Below are positions 31,067-32,625 of a DNA stretch of 32,625 bases, piece after piece. Positions within the stretch are counted from its first letter, which is position 1. Each line of letters begins with the position of its first letter. Origin of the DNA: Elusimicrobiota bacterium (GTDB lineage Bacteria > Elusimicrobiota > Elusimicrobia > Elusimicrobiales > UBA9959). Location: the NCBI GenBank assembly GCA_030639665.1, contig DAOWCC010000003.1, positions 1 to 32,625 on the forward strand. The letters run 5' to 3'. A model generated the notes under the pieces. That model searched no databases. It was not told the DNA's origin and saw only the letters and a program-made list of their open reading frames with translations. The translations under genes were made by a program, and so were the position numbers.

Positions 31067-31723
31067 ATGGCTATAAAAGGAAAATTTCGCATTACTTGTC
31101 CGTCTTGCGACCATGAATTTGAAGTTGATTTTTGGACTGTCGTAAGAGGTGACAGAGATTTGAAGCTTAAAGAGATGCTTCTTGAAGGCGAGTTTGATAT
31201 GTTTATGTGTCCTTTGTGTAAAAAAGTTTTTCTTAAAGAAGAAACTTTTATCTATCATGACCGGAAAATGGATTTGTTTATTTTTGTTTTGCCTTCGGCA
31301 TATATCGCGGAAAAGGACAAATGGATAAAGAAAATGGAAGATGATTATGTTTTGGTTAAAAAGACAATGAATAATGAATTTTCCGGCAAGCCGTTAATTT
31401 TATTTGGCAGTAACGCGCTTAGAGATTTGCTTCTGCGCGACAGAGATATTGAGGAAGAAACGGAAGTTCTTCAATTTATGGCGGATGACTTAAAAATAAA
31501 AACCAAGCCGATAAAAGCGGGGTTTGCCAGAGAGCGTGATTTTCCTTTTATTATTCCCTATGGGGGAGATGAAATTAATCATACAAATATCTTAAAGGCC
31601 GTTAAAAAAATTCATGCCGCCAATAAATCCCTGCCGAGGCTTAATAAATTTATGGAATTTCTCGCGTTGAAAGAAAGCAAAAAAATAAATTTTCTTAAAA
31701 ATGAAAATGTTCCCGCTCAATAA
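31067..31723 (+). CDS. CpXC-domain protein
   Basis: The 218-residue protein has two CxxC pairs, CPSC (11, 14) and CPLC (48, 51), in the order of the CpXC domain, with ITCPSCDHEFEVDFWTVV at the front and FMCPLCKKVF after a 33-residue spacer. The remainder (LFIFVLPSAYI, PLILFGSNALRDLL, PFIIPYGGDEINHT) is unassigned. The paired knuckles probably bind zinc; the role of the family is unknown. ATG 31067 (MAIKGK) is preferred over an upstream TTG within repeat-like sequence, with AGGG about ten bases before it. The following CCA-enzyme gene overlaps its end. Confidence 0.78.
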   Translation: MAIKGKFRITCPSCDHEFEVDFWTVVRGDRDLKLKEMLLEGEFDMFMCPLCKKVFLKEETFIYHDRKMDLFIFVLPSAYIAEKDKWIKKMEDDYVLVKKTMNNEFSGKPLILFGSNALRDLLLRDRDIEEETEVLQFMADDLKIKTKPIKAGFARERDFPFIIPYGGDEINHTNILKAVKKIHAANKSLPRLNKFMEFLALKESKKINFLKNENVPAQ

Positions 31724-32625
31724 TAATAAAATTATAGAAGAGATAGCTCTTTTTTGCCTTAAAAATAATATTAAAATTTATGCGGTAGGCGGATATGTCA
31801 GAGACGCTCTTTTGGGTATTGAAAGTAAGGACATTGATTTGCTTTTTGGTTCGGATATAGAAAAAGTCGCGGCTCATATTAAGCGCAAATATAAGGCTAA
31901 AATTGAATATTTTAAACCATTTTTAACTTATCGCTGTTTTTTTAATAATAATACAAGAATTGATTTGGCCCGGTTTAGAAGCGAGAAATATTCAGGCTCG
32001 GCGGTTTTGCCCGCGGTTATAAAAGCCGGGTCCATCAAGGAAGATTTAAAAAGAAGAGATTTTTCCATTAATGCTTTGGGTATGAATGTGCGGCCTGATG
32101 GAGCGAATGAAATTATTGATTTATTTGGCGGACGGAAAGATATCAAAGACGGCAGAGTTAAAATTCTTCATAATAAAAGTTTTATTGATGATCCTACAAG
32201 AATTTTTAGAGCGGCCAAGTTTTGCGCCAGATTTAACTGGCGGCCCGACGCTTTAACTCTAAATCTTATAAAGCGGGCGGTTAAAAAAGATTTGCCGGCT
32301 TTATTATCGCGAGAAAGAATAAAGAATGAATTGTTTAGAATCCTTGAAGAAAAAAATCCCGAAGCGGTTTTTGTCTTGCTTGAAGATTGGGATATGCTCA
32401 AATATATTCATAGAGAATTTAGAGTTTTTAAGAATATAAAAGTTTTGTCTGACCCTGAAAAAAAACTTGCCCTTATGGCATGTAAAATGAAAACGAGCGG
32501 TTTGGGTTTTTTGAAGGGCCTTGAATTAAATAGAGACTCATTCCGTAGATTGAAAGAAGTTGTTTTAATAAATAATCTGAAGGAAGCTCCAAAAAAATCT
32601 ATTGATGAATTTGAGAAATCCATAT
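31701..32625 (+). CDS. cca: CCA tRNA nucleotidyltransferase / poly(A) polymerase family (partial, runs off the window)
   Basis: The open frame continues to the last base. Motifs of class II nucleotidyltransferases occur in order: AVGGYVRDALLG (GGYVRD 30-35), DIDLLFG with catalytic Asp44 and Asp46, TRIDLARFRSEKY, EDLKRRDFSINALG, IIDLFGG-x-DI, and the DDPTRIFRAAKF motif that begins the neck domain. It would add CCA to tRNA 3' ends; A-adding-only or poly(A) variants have the same motifs. ATG 31701 or 31707 can start it, both inside the end of the CpXC gene, and no clear Shine-Dalgarno site exists, so translational coupling is likely. The C-terminal body is missing. Confidence 0.85.
   Translation, partial: MKMFPLNNNKIIEEIALFCLKNNIKIYAVGGYVRDALLGIESKDIDLLFGSDIEKVAAHIKRKYKAKIEYFKPFLTYRCFFNNNTRIDLARFRSEKYSGSAVLPAVIKAGSIKEDLKRRDFSINALGMNVRPDGANEIIDLFGGRKDIKDGRVKILHNKSFIDDPTRIFRAAKFCARFNWRPDALTLNLIKRAVKKDLPALLSRERIKNELFRILEEKNPEAVFVLLEDWDMLKYIHREFRVFKNIKVLSDPEKKLALMACKMKTSGLGFLKGLELNRDSFRRLKEVVLINNLKEAPKKSIDEFEKSI

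Overview
The window looks like a chromosomal segment of an uncultured, AT-rich, probably strictly anaerobic bacterium. The reasons are ten radical-SAM enzymes (seven with an N-terminal cobalamin-binding-type domain), a catabolic-type carbamoyltransferase/carbamate kinase pair, Shine-Dalgarno sites, intrinsic terminators and no sign of oxygen metabolism. The small secreted proteins and repeat-rich spacers resemble Elusimicrobiota or Omnitrophota-like genomes, but this is an impression and nothing here proves a phylum. No tRNA, rRNA, transposase, integrase or CRISPR array was seen.

Layout. (1) 1-3247: the tail of an upstream gene and its terminator, an orphan phosphohistidine (PEP-utiliser mobile) domain protein, and a HemW/HemN-like radical-SAM protein fused to a second, cysteine-less barrel. 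(2) 3316-5579: a YgeY-type M20 hydrolase and a radical-SAM protein. (3) 5618-14469: six consecutive B12-binding-type radical-SAM genes, mostly touching or overlapping, built partly from a duplicated two-gene module. (4) 14530-18243: a UDP-galactopyranose-mutase-like flavoprotein, a sugar-1-phosphate nucleotidyltransferase and a seventh B12-type radical-SAM gene, as an overlapping operon. (5) 18244-18792: an intergenic island of decayed palindromic and tandem repeats. (6) 18793-21166: a GT2 glycosyltransferase on the minus strand, divergent from a membrane protein with a beta-propeller tail. (7) 21322-26067: YgeW carbamoyltransferase, carbamate kinase, a second repeat spacer, a radical-SAM protein with extra cysteine clusters, and a threonine-synthase-like enzyme. 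(8) 26166-29371: three tandem paralogous secreted proteins, each with the same 34-nt upstream element, its own putative promoter and its own terminator. (9) 29513-32625: a PLP fold-type II enzyme, a CpXC protein and the start of a CCA-adding enzyme.

How the genes may work together. YgeY, YgeW, carbamate kinase and a PLP lyase are known companions in anaerobic purine/urate-type catabolism, where a carbamoyl group is passed to phosphate and then to ADP. Here that set is dispersed over about 27 kb and interrupted by the radical-SAM block. The B12-type radical-SAM array with the UGM-like and nucleotidyltransferase genes reads as a biosynthetic locus for a heavily modified (for example C-methylated or C-C-coupled) lipid, glycan or glycolipid. 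The product cannot be deduced from sequence and this is the strongest candidate for an undescribed system. The tandem secreted family with its conserved 34-nt element is the second.
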